Assembly: GCA_964353875.1 (NCBI GenBank)
Contig: CAYGXU010000039.1
Location: 1 to 26,394 of the forward strand
DNA: 26,394 nt
Source: MGNI01 sp964353875
GTDB taxonomy: Bacteria > Chloroflexota > Anaerolineae > Anaerolineales > E44-bin32
Direction: 5' to 3'
Shown: piece after piece, positions 1-7,248 of the stretch
Layout: each line of letters starts with the position of its first letter
How positions within the stretch are numbered: position 1 is the first letter of the stretch
The notes under the pieces: model-generated
Databases searched by the model: none
Told to the model about the DNA's origin: nothing
The model's input: only the letters and a program-made list of their open reading frames with translations
Translations under genes and position numbers: made by a program

Positions 1-1
1 T

Positions 2-841
2 CTGGAAACAAACTCTCGTCTCGTCTTTAATCAAGATAAGGAGTTGGTTGGATACACCGAGATTTGGGATATCATACATCCTCCCGTTCATCCACTTGTC
101 TGGGGGAGGGTAAAACCCAACCATCGCCTACTTGGGATCGGTTCCAGGTTGATGTCCTGGTCCATCGATCGGGCCAGGCAGGTCATCCCACGTGTGCCAG
201 AGGAGGCGCGGATTTCGGCACGTTTCATCACCACGAGCGAGCATGAACCGACGAAGCATCTGTTCGAACGGTTTGGCCTGCAAGTCATTCGGCATAGCTG
301 GCAGATGGTGGTCGATCTAAATGGACCAAGACCGCAACCTGCATGGCCTGAAAGCATCTCGCTCCGGACTTTCGATCGCGAACAAGATCTTCTTCGCCTT
401 TACCAAGCCGACGAGGAGGCTTTTCAAGAACACTGGGGATACATCAAGGTGCCTTTTGAAGAGGGCTATCAAAGCTGGCTCCATCAAATGTTTAATGACG
501 AGGAAGTCGATCCTGAATTATGGTTTTTGGCGATGGATGGGGAAGAAATCGCGGGGGCTGCACTTTGTCGTCGCCGTTCTCGTGAAAGTGAAGATGAAGG
601 ATGGGTTCGAGCCTTGTTTGTACGCAAGCCCTGGCGACGCCGAGGGATCGCTCTCGCTCTCTTACACCATGCTTTCGGAGAATATGAAAGGCGAGGTAAG
701 AAACGAGTCGCTCTTGGTGTGGATGCTCAAAACCGGACCGGAGCAACACGACTATACGAGAAAGCCGGTATGCGTGTCCGTAGGCAATACGATCAATATG
801 AGCTCGAGCTTCGTCCGGGGGTTGAACTAAATGTCGAGTAG
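2..841 (+). CDS. Tandem GNAT-family N-acetyltransferase, 5'-truncated by the window edge
   Basis: The reading frame is open from the first complete codon at position 2, so the true start lies outside the window; an in-frame TTG at 44 is not needed as a start. The visible 279 codons hold two GNAT units. The end of the first ends near 'HLFERFGLQ'. A complete second domain starts near 'ISLRTFDREQD' and contains the acetyl-CoA-binding motif A 'VRALFVRKPWRRRGIA' (RxxGxA pattern), then 'NRTGATRLYEKAGM', the usual C-terminal GNAT strand-helix. Double GNAT proteins include mycothiol synthase-like enzymes, but the substrate cannot be read from sequence. GNATs transfer an acetyl group from acetyl-CoA to an amine. 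The family call is firm; the substrate is unknown. Confidence 0.85.
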   Translation: METNSRLVFNQDKELVGYTEIWDIIHPPVHPLVWGRVKPNHRLLGIGSRLMSWSIDRARQVIPRVPEEARISARFITTSEHEPTKHLFERFGLQVIRHSWQMVVDLNGPRPQPAWPESISLRTFDREQDLLRLYQADEEAFQEHWGYIKVPFEEGYQSWLHQMFNDEEVDPELWFLAMDGEEIAGAALCRRRSRESEDEGWVRALFVRKPWRRRGIALALLHHAFGEYERRGKKRVALGVDAQNRTGATRLYEKAGMRVRRQYDQYELELRPGVELNVE

Positions 842-857
842 ATCCTCATGAGGTTCG

Positions 858-887
858 AAAAAAACTCATTAAGTGTGGAATGAGTTT
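858..887 (-). terminator. Weak hairpin with T-run on the minus strand
   Basis: AAACTCATT (862-870) and AATGAGTTT (879-887) form a 9-bp stem with an 8-base loop. The stem is AT-rich, and the T-run follows it only when read on the minus strand (A-run at 858-864 on the plus strand). On the plus strand the tail is only TTT, so its use as a terminator for the GNAT gene is doubtful. Confidence 0.25.
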
Positions 888-1218
888 CCGATCCCGTCTT
901 GGGAAAAGGAGCTCATTTCACGTTCCATACACCAGCATAGCAAAATTATCGATATGATCTCCCTTCGATCTTCATTCCACCCGTGGCAGATAAATCCCTA
1001 TCCATCGGAAAGAACAATAAGGAGCATGTCGCATTAAATTGAAATTCTCACTGATGCTTATGTACTAATTTTCATCCTTCCCAGGTGGACTGTTCCTTTT
1101 GTGAATAACCGCTTTAGAGCACCTTCGCATTGATTTCCATGAACTTTTATGTGCTGATAATCACAAATGCAAAGAGAAAATTTATAGCCAATCGAAATGC
1201 AAAACACGCAATTCTACC

Positions 1219-1248
1219 TGGACAGTTCCCATTAAAACGGTGTATAAA
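1219..1248 (+). promoter_or_regulatory. Sigma-70-type promoter for the HAD gene
   Basis: TGGACA (1219-1224) matches the -35 consensus at five of six positions. It is followed by an 18-base spacer and TATAAA (1243-1248). Transcription would begin near 1255, giving a leader of about 50 bases before the ATG at 1308. Confidence 0.5.
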
Positions 1249-1307
1249 CCCATAACTTCAACCGGCAAGCGACAATAAGATTGATTAACACAGGAGTCTT
1301 TTCTCCA

Positions 1308-1931
1308 ATGACTAATTCCGAGAGACTTAAAGCGATTGTATGGGATTTAGGTGGTGTGATCCTTCGAACGGAAGATATGAGCCACCGCGAACGCTGGGAG
1401 AGACATCTTGGCTTCCAACCGTGGGGGCTTCACCGGTTAATCTTTGGAAGCGAAATGAGCCAAAAAGCATCCCTTGGTATGGCAAGTGTAGAGGATATTT
1501 GGAACTCCATTCAGACCCAATTGAACATTTCTGACTCTGAGTTCAGTAAATTTAAACAAGATTTCTTCGCTGGAGACCGAGTGGACGAAGAGCTTGTCAC
1601 CTTCATCCGTCAACTGCGTAAGCATTTAAAAACCGGGATGATAACCAATGCATGGCCGGATACACGTCGATGGATCGAGAACGAGTGGAAGATCGCTGAT
1701 GCTTTCGATTCTATTGTGATTTCATCGGAGGTTGGCATTGTTAAACCGGATGCAAGGATTTATCACCTCTTCCTTGAAACCCTGCAATTAGCCCCTGAAG
1801 AGGTATTATTCATCGATGACTTCATAGAGAATGTCGAGGGGGCAAAGTCGATTGGAATGCAATCTCTTCATTTCCGGAATCCTCAGGAGACCATCCATAA
1901 AATCAATCAGTTATTGAGATTGCCGATCTGA
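1308..1931 (+). CDS. HAD-superfamily hydrolase (subfamily IA type)
   Basis: This is a 207-residue soluble protein with the HAD motifs in order. Motif I is 'IVWDLGGVILRTED', carrying the nucleophile Asp (the second Asp of DxD is Gly, as in YihX-type members). A helical cap follows. Motif II is around 'GMITNAWPD', the motif III Lys is in 'SSEVGIVKPDARIY', and motif IV is 'VLFIDDFIENVEGA' with the paired acidic residues. Such enzymes are usually small-molecule phosphatases; the substrate is not predictable. I prefer the ATG at 1308 because AGGAG (1292-1296) lies 11 bases upstream. An in-frame TTG at 1281 would add nine residues but has no comparable ribosome-binding site. The gene appears monocistronic. 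Confidence 0.88.
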   Translation: MTNSERLKAIVWDLGGVILRTEDMSHRERWERHLGFQPWGLHRLIFGSEMSQKASLGMASVEDIWNSIQTQLNISDSEFSKFKQDFFAGDRVDEELVTFIRQLRKHLKTGMITNAWPDTRRWIENEWKIADAFDSIVISSEVGIVKPDARIYHLFLETLQLAPEEVLFIDDFIENVEGAKSIGMQSLHFRNPQETIHKINQLLRLPI

Positions 1932-1958
1932 GCAAAACAATACAAAATATAATCCTCG

Positions 1959-2313
1959 TTATGACCTCAAATACAACTGGCCGATGAGACGGAGGGATAG
2001 CCATTCGAAATTCTCATCGATGGCAGATCCAGCCGGCCATAAAAGAACCTCTCCTATATAATACTTCTCGGTCGCAATCAATACATCTTCCTGAAATTAA
2101 TGCATCACAACGAGCGCGCCAGGCGACCCGATCCAATTCCCAATGAAAGCCACGATACTCAACCCGCTTCGATATCAAAATTCTCTCAACATCCTCCCTC
2201 GATTCCCTGAAATACTCGAGAGGAATATTAAAATCATTTGCATCTCAGGCAAAGTAATGGCAAAATAGTCTCCCCACGCCGGCGGGAATTCGAATTAAAC
2301 ACAATTTTTCAAA
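1959..2313 (-). pseudogene. Frameshifted remnant of an unidentified gene
   Basis: Two minus-strand frames look like successive parts of one protein. The first is open from 2313 down to 2014, apart from a TGA at 2245-2247, and reads through 'NIPLEYFRESREDVERI' and 'VEYRGFHWELDRVAWRAR'. The second is open from 2096 to a TAA at 1959-1961 and reads 'YYIGEVLLWPAGSAID' and 'FEWLSLRLIGQLYLRS'. A single frame change between about 2060 and 2096 joins them smoothly. There is no good start codon or ribosome-binding site. I do not recognise the family. The alternative is chance open frames, although the mixed hydrophobic/charged composition argues for former coding sequence. Confidence 0.45.
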
Positions 2314-2377
2314 TTAATGGGCAGATATCCTTACTCTACTTCCAGCTCAACTGCCTAGGAGAGATGGTTCACAATCG

Positions 2378-3685
2378 ATGAGCCAATCGAAAAAGGACTC
2401 GGCTATCCTTAATCCCCGTTTGATGATCTTTCTCTTGGCGATGGCTTTCGCCGAGTTATCCCGCACGATGACCATGGTGCAAATCCCAATCTATCTGCGC
2501 GAACTGGGCGCCAGCATCCAACAAATCGGTCTTTTCTTTACCATTTCTCTCATCTTTCCCCTTCTTCTGCGGATCTTCGGCGGCTGGCTCTCCGACACTA
2601 TTGGCCGCTTAAAATCGCTCGCTATCGGCAGTATTGCCGGGATGTTCGCCTTCTTAGCTTACACGCTCACTCCCAATTGGCAACTGGCTATGTTCGCACC
2701 CGCCTTTCTGGCTGTTACCACAGCTTTGATCTTCCCCTCATATAAAGCCTACATCGCTGACCAGACTCCTGAAGAAGTACAAGGTCGGGTTTTTGGATTG
2801 TCAGAGACGATTATTTCGATCGCCTGGGTTTTAGGGCCTCCTTTTGGCGGTCTTGTGGCACAATACCTGGGCTATCGCTCCATGTTTGGTTTTGCCTGCC
2901 TAAGCTATGCATTCGCGACCGTGATCTTCCTTGGGATGTTCCTGACCCAATCAGACACTTCAAAAAGTGACACTTCTGCGATGACTTTCGCCTCCATGCG
3001 GGCTTCGTTTAGTCAAATCTTCTTACTGATGATCTCGGGTGGGCTGGTTACTTGGATCCTGATTGTCGACGGTGTCCGAGACATTTCCTTTAAAATGTCC
3101 TTTGATCTGATGCCCATCTATTTACGTGAAGTCGGCGGGTTATCAAAACAAGCGATTGGTTTGTTGGATGGTCTTTTCGGCATCGCCATTGCTGCCACTA
3201 CATTACCGGCTGGCTGGCTCGTCGATCGGACCAGTGAGCGATTCGGGATCACAATCGGTCTGATCATCATGATCATTTCACGACTCGTATTTGCCGTAGC
3301 AGTTGCTTTTTGGGGATTTGCTTTTTCCTGGATTCTCCTCGGCATCGGCGGCGGCATGCTCGATCCGGCCGGCAGTTCTCTGATCGCCAAAGGGGTTCCG
3401 CAACGTGTAAGAGGTCTAACCTATGGTCTCGTAGCCACGAGCCTGGGCATCCTTTCTCTGCCCGCTCCATGGATCGGCAGCCAGGCATGGAAATTCTTCG
3501 GTCCACAAGCGCCCTTCTTACTCACCGCCATCCTTGGGAGCATCACGATCATCCCGGCCTGGTTTAAACTAACACTAGCTGAAAGACACTGGCAAGGTGT
3601 GGATGTGGATTTATCCAAGATTCATTTTAATTCCACTTGGTCACCTACCTCACCCAGCTCCAATCAGGCTTTTTCACGGAAATGA
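2378..3685 (+). CDS. Major facilitator superfamily (MFS) transporter
   Basis: This 435-residue inner-membrane protein has about 12 hydrophobic segments in two sets of six, split by a polar loop near residues 195-205 ('TQSDTSKSDTSAM'). The MFS motif A is visible after TM2 as 'GGWLSDTIGRLKSLA', and a second-half version appears as 'GWLVDRTSERFG'. Both fit the family's 400-450 residue length. MFS proteins use ion gradients to move small solutes, often for efflux; the substrate cannot be deduced. AGGAGAG (2357-2363) precedes the ATG with a rather long 14-base gap. The gene stands alone. Confidence 0.92.
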   Translation: MSQSKKDSAILNPRLMIFLLAMAFAELSRTMTMVQIPIYLRELGASIQQIGLFFTISLIFPLLLRIFGGWLSDTIGRLKSLAIGSIAGMFAFLAYTLTPNWQLAMFAPAFLAVTTALIFPSYKAYIADQTPEEVQGRVFGLSETIISIAWVLGPPFGGLVAQYLGYRSMFGFACLSYAFATVIFLGMFLTQSDTSKSDTSAMTFASMRASFSQIFLLMISGGLVTWILIVDGVRDISFKMSFDLMPIYLREVGGLSKQAIGLLDGLFGIAIAATTLPAGWLVDRTSERFGITIGLIIMIISRLVFAVAVAFWGFAFSWILLGIGGGMLDPAGSSLIAKGVPQRVRGLTYGLVATSLGILSLPAPWIGSQAWKFFGPQAPFLLTAILGSITIIPAWFKLTLAERHWQGVDVDLSKIHFNSTWSPTSPSSNQAFSRK

Positions 3686-3727
3686 CAGACTAATGATTTC
3701 CGCAGCAAGAATATTTCCATAGATTAG

Positions 3728-4009
3728 CTTCGTCTTTCGAACGGAACTTCGAGTATCATCCATAGCTCGGCGTCCAGCGGCCTGGGCTCAAGATCGACGA
3801 CTTTGAAAATTGATGCAAAAGGATGCCATAAGGATGATTGTCTAGGGTGTGTCTCGATTCCTGCCTATTCGCTGATCGTGCCTGAGTCTTTATCCGAATA
3901 CGAGCAAGGATGGAATCTTGGGCTACATCCACGCTGGGGGCAGCTCCAAGCAGTCGCCGAAGGATCGACTATGATCCTCCAATGGAGTGACGGATGGCAG
4001 TATGGGTAA
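3728..4009 (+). pseudogene. Open frame of unknown origin, possible 3' gene fragment
   Basis: The frame is open after a TAG at 3725-3727. The best-looking part starts near a TTG at 3803 and reads 'GCHKDDCLGCVSIPAYS' and 'WNLGLHPRWGQLQAVAEG' before ending at TAA (4007-4009). The Cys pattern CxxDDCxxC and the tryptophan-rich end look protein-like, but there is no ribosome-binding site and no family I recognise. It may be the tail of a degraded gene or a chance frame. Confidence 0.25.
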
Positions 4010-4068
4010 TTATCTAGAAAAGCTTATGAAAATAATAGGCTCTCCTGAACGGGGAAGGTCCCGCTCAT

Positions 4069-4099
4069 GTCATTGTGAGCGAGACGAAGCGGAGCAAAG
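4069..4099 (+). repeat. Degenerate copy of a dispersed 'TCATTGCGAGCGAAGCGAAGC' type repeat
   Basis: The segment begins GTCATTGTGAGCGAGACGAA and continues GCGGAGCAAAG. It resembles a short intergenic repeat that recurs in many unrelated bacterial genomes (core GTCATTGCGAGCGAAGCG). This copy has several substitutions. One copy only is seen in this window, so the assignment rests on memory of the motif. Confidence 0.4.
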
Positions 4100-4526
4100 A
4101 ACTGCTGTGAGGGCAATTTGATGAGAACTGGCAGAGAAGTGAGCACCATGATCGAGGCGCAGGCTTAAACCAGACTCAAATCACGCTCTTTCATTTAAAG
4201 AGAGGAGAGCCCTGCCATTCAAGGGAAAGCCGGCACTGCCGCTTTTGCCGGAAGATGACCTCGTTCTCCAGGCCGAGAGGAAGGGCTCATCTCCAGTCGA
4301 TCGGTGCTTACAATTCGTTCCTCCCAGGCGAGAGAAAGCGAAAGATTCTTCTGGAGGGCAGCTCGGCCAACGAGGTGCGATCATTCCCTAATTGGCGAAA
4401 GGCTCTATATAACATCAATTTAATATCTCTCCTTTCCCAGGTCAATCGGCGTTATGCTTAAAAATTGTACTAGTTCCAGATCCGTCAGCCCTTCATCACT
4501 GTACCCAGGGAATATCATTGCCAAAA

Positions 4527-4582
4527 TAAAACGTAAAGAGTAAAACATAAAGAATAAAACGTAAAAAATAAACAATAAAGGG
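4527..4582. repeat. Tandem repeat, four copies of a 14-bp A-rich unit
   Basis: Four consecutive 14-base units lie at 4527-4540 (TAAAACGTAAAGAG), 4541-4554 (TAAAACATAAAGAA), 4555-4568 (TAAAACGTAAAAAA) and 4569-4582 (TAAACAATAAAGGG). Identity falls off in the last unit. The array lies about 140 bases upstream of the next gene. Confidence 0.8.
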
Positions 4583-4722
4583 AAAATGTGCTTTTCCAAG
4601 TTTCTTGCAATGGGTTAGAGATGCCACGCAAAAGGTATTTTCTGCTGATGGCACTCCATCAAGATGAATAATCTGGTAAAGTCAACCCACCCACCAATTG
4701 TATAAAACAAGGTGGAAATGAG

Positions 4723-6393
4723 ATGCGCACGTTGCTTAAGACTCTCCAGGATTACGATGTTGGGCACTTGCATATTATTGCTGCATCATGGGGATTTGAA
4801 CTCCCCTCGCTCTCATTCGCTGAAACGTTAGAGTACTTATTAGATCACATGCTTGAAGAGAGCTTAATGGAAGAGATATTGGAAAGCATCACTCCCCACG
4901 TGCAGGAAGTGCTTCAATTCCTGGTTCGTCAGGGTGGTCGAATGCCATTTTCCGATCTGACTCGGCGTTACGGTCCTCTGCGTGAGATGGGAACGGCTCG
5001 ACGTGATCGACTAAAACCATGGCAAAATCCCGTATCACCTCTTGAAGTCCTTTGGTACCACGGATTGCTAGCGCGCGCCTTCATCGATACACCCACAGGG
5101 CCACAGGAATTCGCCTTCATACCTTCTGAAATCCTTCAACAGCTATTGAAAGGAGCAGACTTAGCGCCTCAACCCTTAGGGCACCCTGCCTCTACTCCAA
5201 AATTAGTTCAACTCGCTCTGAGCACAGCCGTCGATGACACGACTTCTCTACTTGCAGATTTTCGCAGCCTCCCCAAGAAGGGTGAAGGTTTCGATGATGA
5301 ACGACGCTCGCGTCTAAGACCTTTCCTGTTCCATTCCCAATCCATCGAGATGCTATTTATCCTGCTCACCGAGATGGAAATACTCACCCCCAGCCCTATT
5401 CAACCCGATCCAGAAGCGACACGCAGATTCCTGGACCTTCCCAGGGAACAGGCCTTAGCACGCCTACTTTTGGCATGGAAGGATTCGCGCCTATGGAATG
5501 ACCTCCAACATACCCCAGGATTGACAATTTCAACCGAGAAATGGCCTAACGACCCCCTAACAACCCGTCAAATCGTTCTGAATGATATACACCAAATCCC
5601 CACGGATATCTGGTGGGATTTGGAAAGTCTCGTCCGAGCAATTCGAGAACAACATCCTGGTTTTCAAAGACCCGGCAGTGATTTCGATTCGTGGTACATC
5701 CAGGATGCCACCACGGGTGCTTTTTTACACGGCTTCAGCCATTGGGATAAAGTCGATGGCGCCCTCCTGCGTTTTATCCTTTGTGGACCTTTACATTGGC
5801 TTGGAGTGATCGACATCGGCAAGGACGATCCCCAAGGACTCCCTTCCGCCTTTCGTCTCACACAACAGCTACAAGTCCTCTTTGGTGAGGCTCCAATTTC
5901 GGAGTACGTGGAGAGTATGGCTCTGAGTCGGATTACAACCGACGGCAAGATCACGATCCCTCGAAATGCTTCTCAAACCCTTCGCTACCAAATCGCCCGC
6001 TTCTGTGACTGGATCGAACGAACCGAACAGGGAACCATTTTTCGCCTAAATCCCTCGGCATTGGAAAGGGCGACCGTTCAAGGATTACAGGTGAAACAAG
6101 TCCGATCCATCCTTGAGAAACTCCTCGATCACCCACTCCCAAATCCTCTTCTGCAAGCGATCGCCCGGTGGGAGCAGTATGGGTGTGAGGCGTATCTGGA
6201 AAGAACGATCCTTCTACGGGTTAAAGATGAAAAGGTATTAGAGAGCCTGCGCGCCAACCGACGAACTGCACGTTACCTGGGTGAGATTCTCGCCCCAACC
6301 ATTGCTATGGTTAAGGAAAAGGACTGGCAGGAACTTTGTTCCGCCGCAGCAAAAAGCGGATTATTTATAGACCACCCCCATGCAAAGCCTTGA
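4723..6393 (+). CDS. XPB/Ssl2 N-terminal-like (helicase-associated) protein without helicase motor
   Basis: This 556-residue protein resembles the 'helicase conserved C-terminal / XPB-Ssl2 N-terminal domain' proteins of Chloroflexota and Actinobacteria. It begins with an alpha-helical winged-helix-like region ('LHIIAASWGFELPSLS', then 'VLQFLVRQGGRMPFSDLTRR'). It has the recurring 'WYHGLLARAFID' and 'CGPLHWLGVIDIG' segments and ends in a long helical tail. No Walker A or DEAD box is present. In many relatives an XPB-type helicase gene is nearby; none is seen here. AAGGTGG (4709-4715) lies seven bases before the ATG. The role is probably DNA-related, inferred from the family only. Confidence 0.7.
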   Translation: MRTLLKTLQDYDVGHLHIIAASWGFELPSLSFAETLEYLLDHMLEESLMEEILESITPHVQEVLQFLVRQGGRMPFSDLTRRYGPLREMGTARRDRLKPWQNPVSPLEVLWYHGLLARAFIDTPTGPQEFAFIPSEILQQLLKGADLAPQPLGHPASTPKLVQLALSTAVDDTTSLLADFRSLPKKGEGFDDERRSRLRPFLFHSQSIEMLFILLTEMEILTPSPIQPDPEATRRFLDLPREQALARLLLAWKDSRLWNDLQHTPGLTISTEKWPNDPLTTRQIVLNDIHQIPTDIWWDLESLVRAIREQHPGFQRPGSDFDSWYIQDATTGAFLHGFSHWDKVDGALLRFILCGPLHWLGVIDIGKDDPQGLPSAFRLTQQLQVLFGEAPISEYVESMALSRITTDGKITIPRNASQTLRYQIARFCDWIERTEQGTIFRLNPSALERATVQGLQVKQVRSILEKLLDHPLPNPLLQAIARWEQYGCEAYLERTILLRVKDEKVLESLRANRRTARYLGEILAPTIAMVKEKDWQELCSAAAKSGLFIDHPHAKP

Positions 6394-6493
6394 GCATTAT
6401 GATCCCTATCTTCACTATGTCATCGATGCAATAACTAGATTTCGCTTTCAAGACCGGAGTTTATTGATTTGCAGAGTAGGCGGTTTAATATAA
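6380..6493 (+). CDS. Possible short overlapping ORF (37 codons), unproven
   Basis: An ATG inside the 3' end of the XPB-N-like gene opens a 37-codon frame (starting 'MQSLEHYDPYLHYVID') that overlaps it by 14 bases and stops at 6491-6493. It has no clear ribosome-binding site. It could be a remnant of a lost, formerly coupled downstream gene or a chance frame. I do not recognise it. Confidence 0.18.
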   Translation: MQSLEHYDPYLHYVIDAITRFRFQDRSLLICRVGGLI

Positions 6494-6859
6494 AAAACGT
6501 TCCTTCTTTGATGAAGAAATTCTCAGGGATAGACCTAGAGAGGGAATGGTTGCCATCATCCCCAACGAGAACGATAAGATCCTCTAAGAACACATTCTCG
6601 TTGTGCAGCCTTTTTACTCATTAAATTTCAGCCAGGCTTTGTTGCTCCGCATCGAATAGGCCTGAAATCCTCTAGTGAAGCTCTATATATAAGTTCTACT
6701 CTGGCTGTCTCTGCTATTAATGAGCACAATAAATGCCCGCAGCACCGTATCGTTAATCATTCAGAGGATCTTTGTCTCAGGATGAGAAGAGGGGGAGAAA
6801 GGAAGGGTAATTACTGGGTGATAGACGTGGTGAAAAACCCGAATTAAATCGCGCTCATC
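6394..6859. other. Spacer between convergent genes
   Basis: Apart from the short overlapping frame at its left edge, these 466 bases show no gene. A hairpin with an 8-bp stem (AACGAGAA 6564-6571, TTCTCGTT 6595-6602) and a 23-base loop is visible. It is followed on the plus strand by CTTTTT at 6609-6614, so it might end plus-strand transcription, but the large loop makes this weak. A short protein-like frame ('REGMVAIIPNENDKIL') ends at about 6587. Confidence 0.4.
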
Positions 6860-7237
6860 CTATTTGGGATGCCGCACGATCGCTTTCTGTAATGCCGCTT
6901 CAAGTTCTTCTAATGTCACGGGTTTAAACACAAAACCATCTGCGCCCAACTCCATCGCTTCATCGACCTGGACATCTGTGGTTTCCGAAGAGAGCATCAC
7001 AACCGGAATCCCCCTCAATTCGCGCCTCCTCCGCATAAACTCAAGCATATCAATGCCACTGATCTCTGGCATCATGATATCCAAAATGATCACGTCCGGT
7101 CTACCTCCAGCAATAAGATCCCGCGAAGCAGAACGGGCTTCCTGATAGACCTCAACTTCATAGTCGAGCAATTGCAACATTAATTTAATCGCTTCCTGCA
7201 TTTCTTCATCGTCGTCGATAATCCAGGCAACACCCAT
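6860..7237 (-). CDS. Stand-alone response regulator receiver protein (CheY-like)
   Basis: This is a single receiver domain with no output domain. It has the acidic pocket 'IIDDDEE', the phospho-acceptor Asp in 'VIILDIMMPEISG', the conserved Ser in 'VVMLSSE', and the Lys in 'FVFKPV' near the end. I prefer the ATG at 7235-7237 because GGAGG lies five bases before it. An ATG at 7247-7249 would add four residues and overlap the uvrC stop by one base (TAATG), with a weaker site. Either way the gene is cotranscribed with uvrC. It probably relays phosphorylation from a histidine kinase elsewhere; no kinase is in the window. The Asp-phosphorylation role is family knowledge. Confidence 0.93.
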   Translation of the reverse strand: MGVAWIIDDDEEMQEAIKLMLQLLDYEVEVYQEARSASRDLIAGGRPDVIILDIMMPEISGIDMLEFMRRRRELRGIPVVMLSSETTDVQVDEAMELGADGFVFKPVTLEELEAALQKAIVRHPK

Positions 7238-7248
7238 CCTCGCCTCCA

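Larger units (their letters stand above)
842..1307. other. Gene-poor spacer between GNAT and HAD genes
   Basis: I see no convincing coding frame in these 466 bases. The visible items are a perfect 10-bp palindrome (CCTCATGAGG, 844-853) directly after the GNAT stop, a 9-bp hairpin at 862-887, a near-repeat of GGACtGTTCC (1087-1096) and GGACaGTTCC (1220-1229), and a promoter at 1219-1248. Confidence 0.5.
3686..4722. other. Kilobase spacer with repeats and possible decayed sequence
   Basis: There is no recognisable intact gene in these 1037 bases. Besides the open frame and repeats listed separately, a start-less plus-strand frame at about 4148-4386 reads 'ALPLLPEDDLVLQAERKG' and could be a fragment of lost coding sequence; it has no start codon or ribosome-binding site. 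A short hairpin GCCGG/CCGGC lies around 4229-4251. Confidence 0.4.

Noticed and set aside
321..830. 169-codon plus-strand frame inside the GNAT gene
   Set aside because: It is out of frame with the clear GNAT protein and has no family resemblance.
2364..2381. Five-codon leader peptide (MVHNR) whose TGA overlaps the MFS ATG as ATGA
   Set aside because: The AGGAG is only two bases before its ATG, too close for initiation; probably coincidence.
4181..4461. Opposing open frames of about 67 codons on both strands
   Set aside because: No ribosome-binding site, no recognisable domain and mutual overlap; treated as non-coding.
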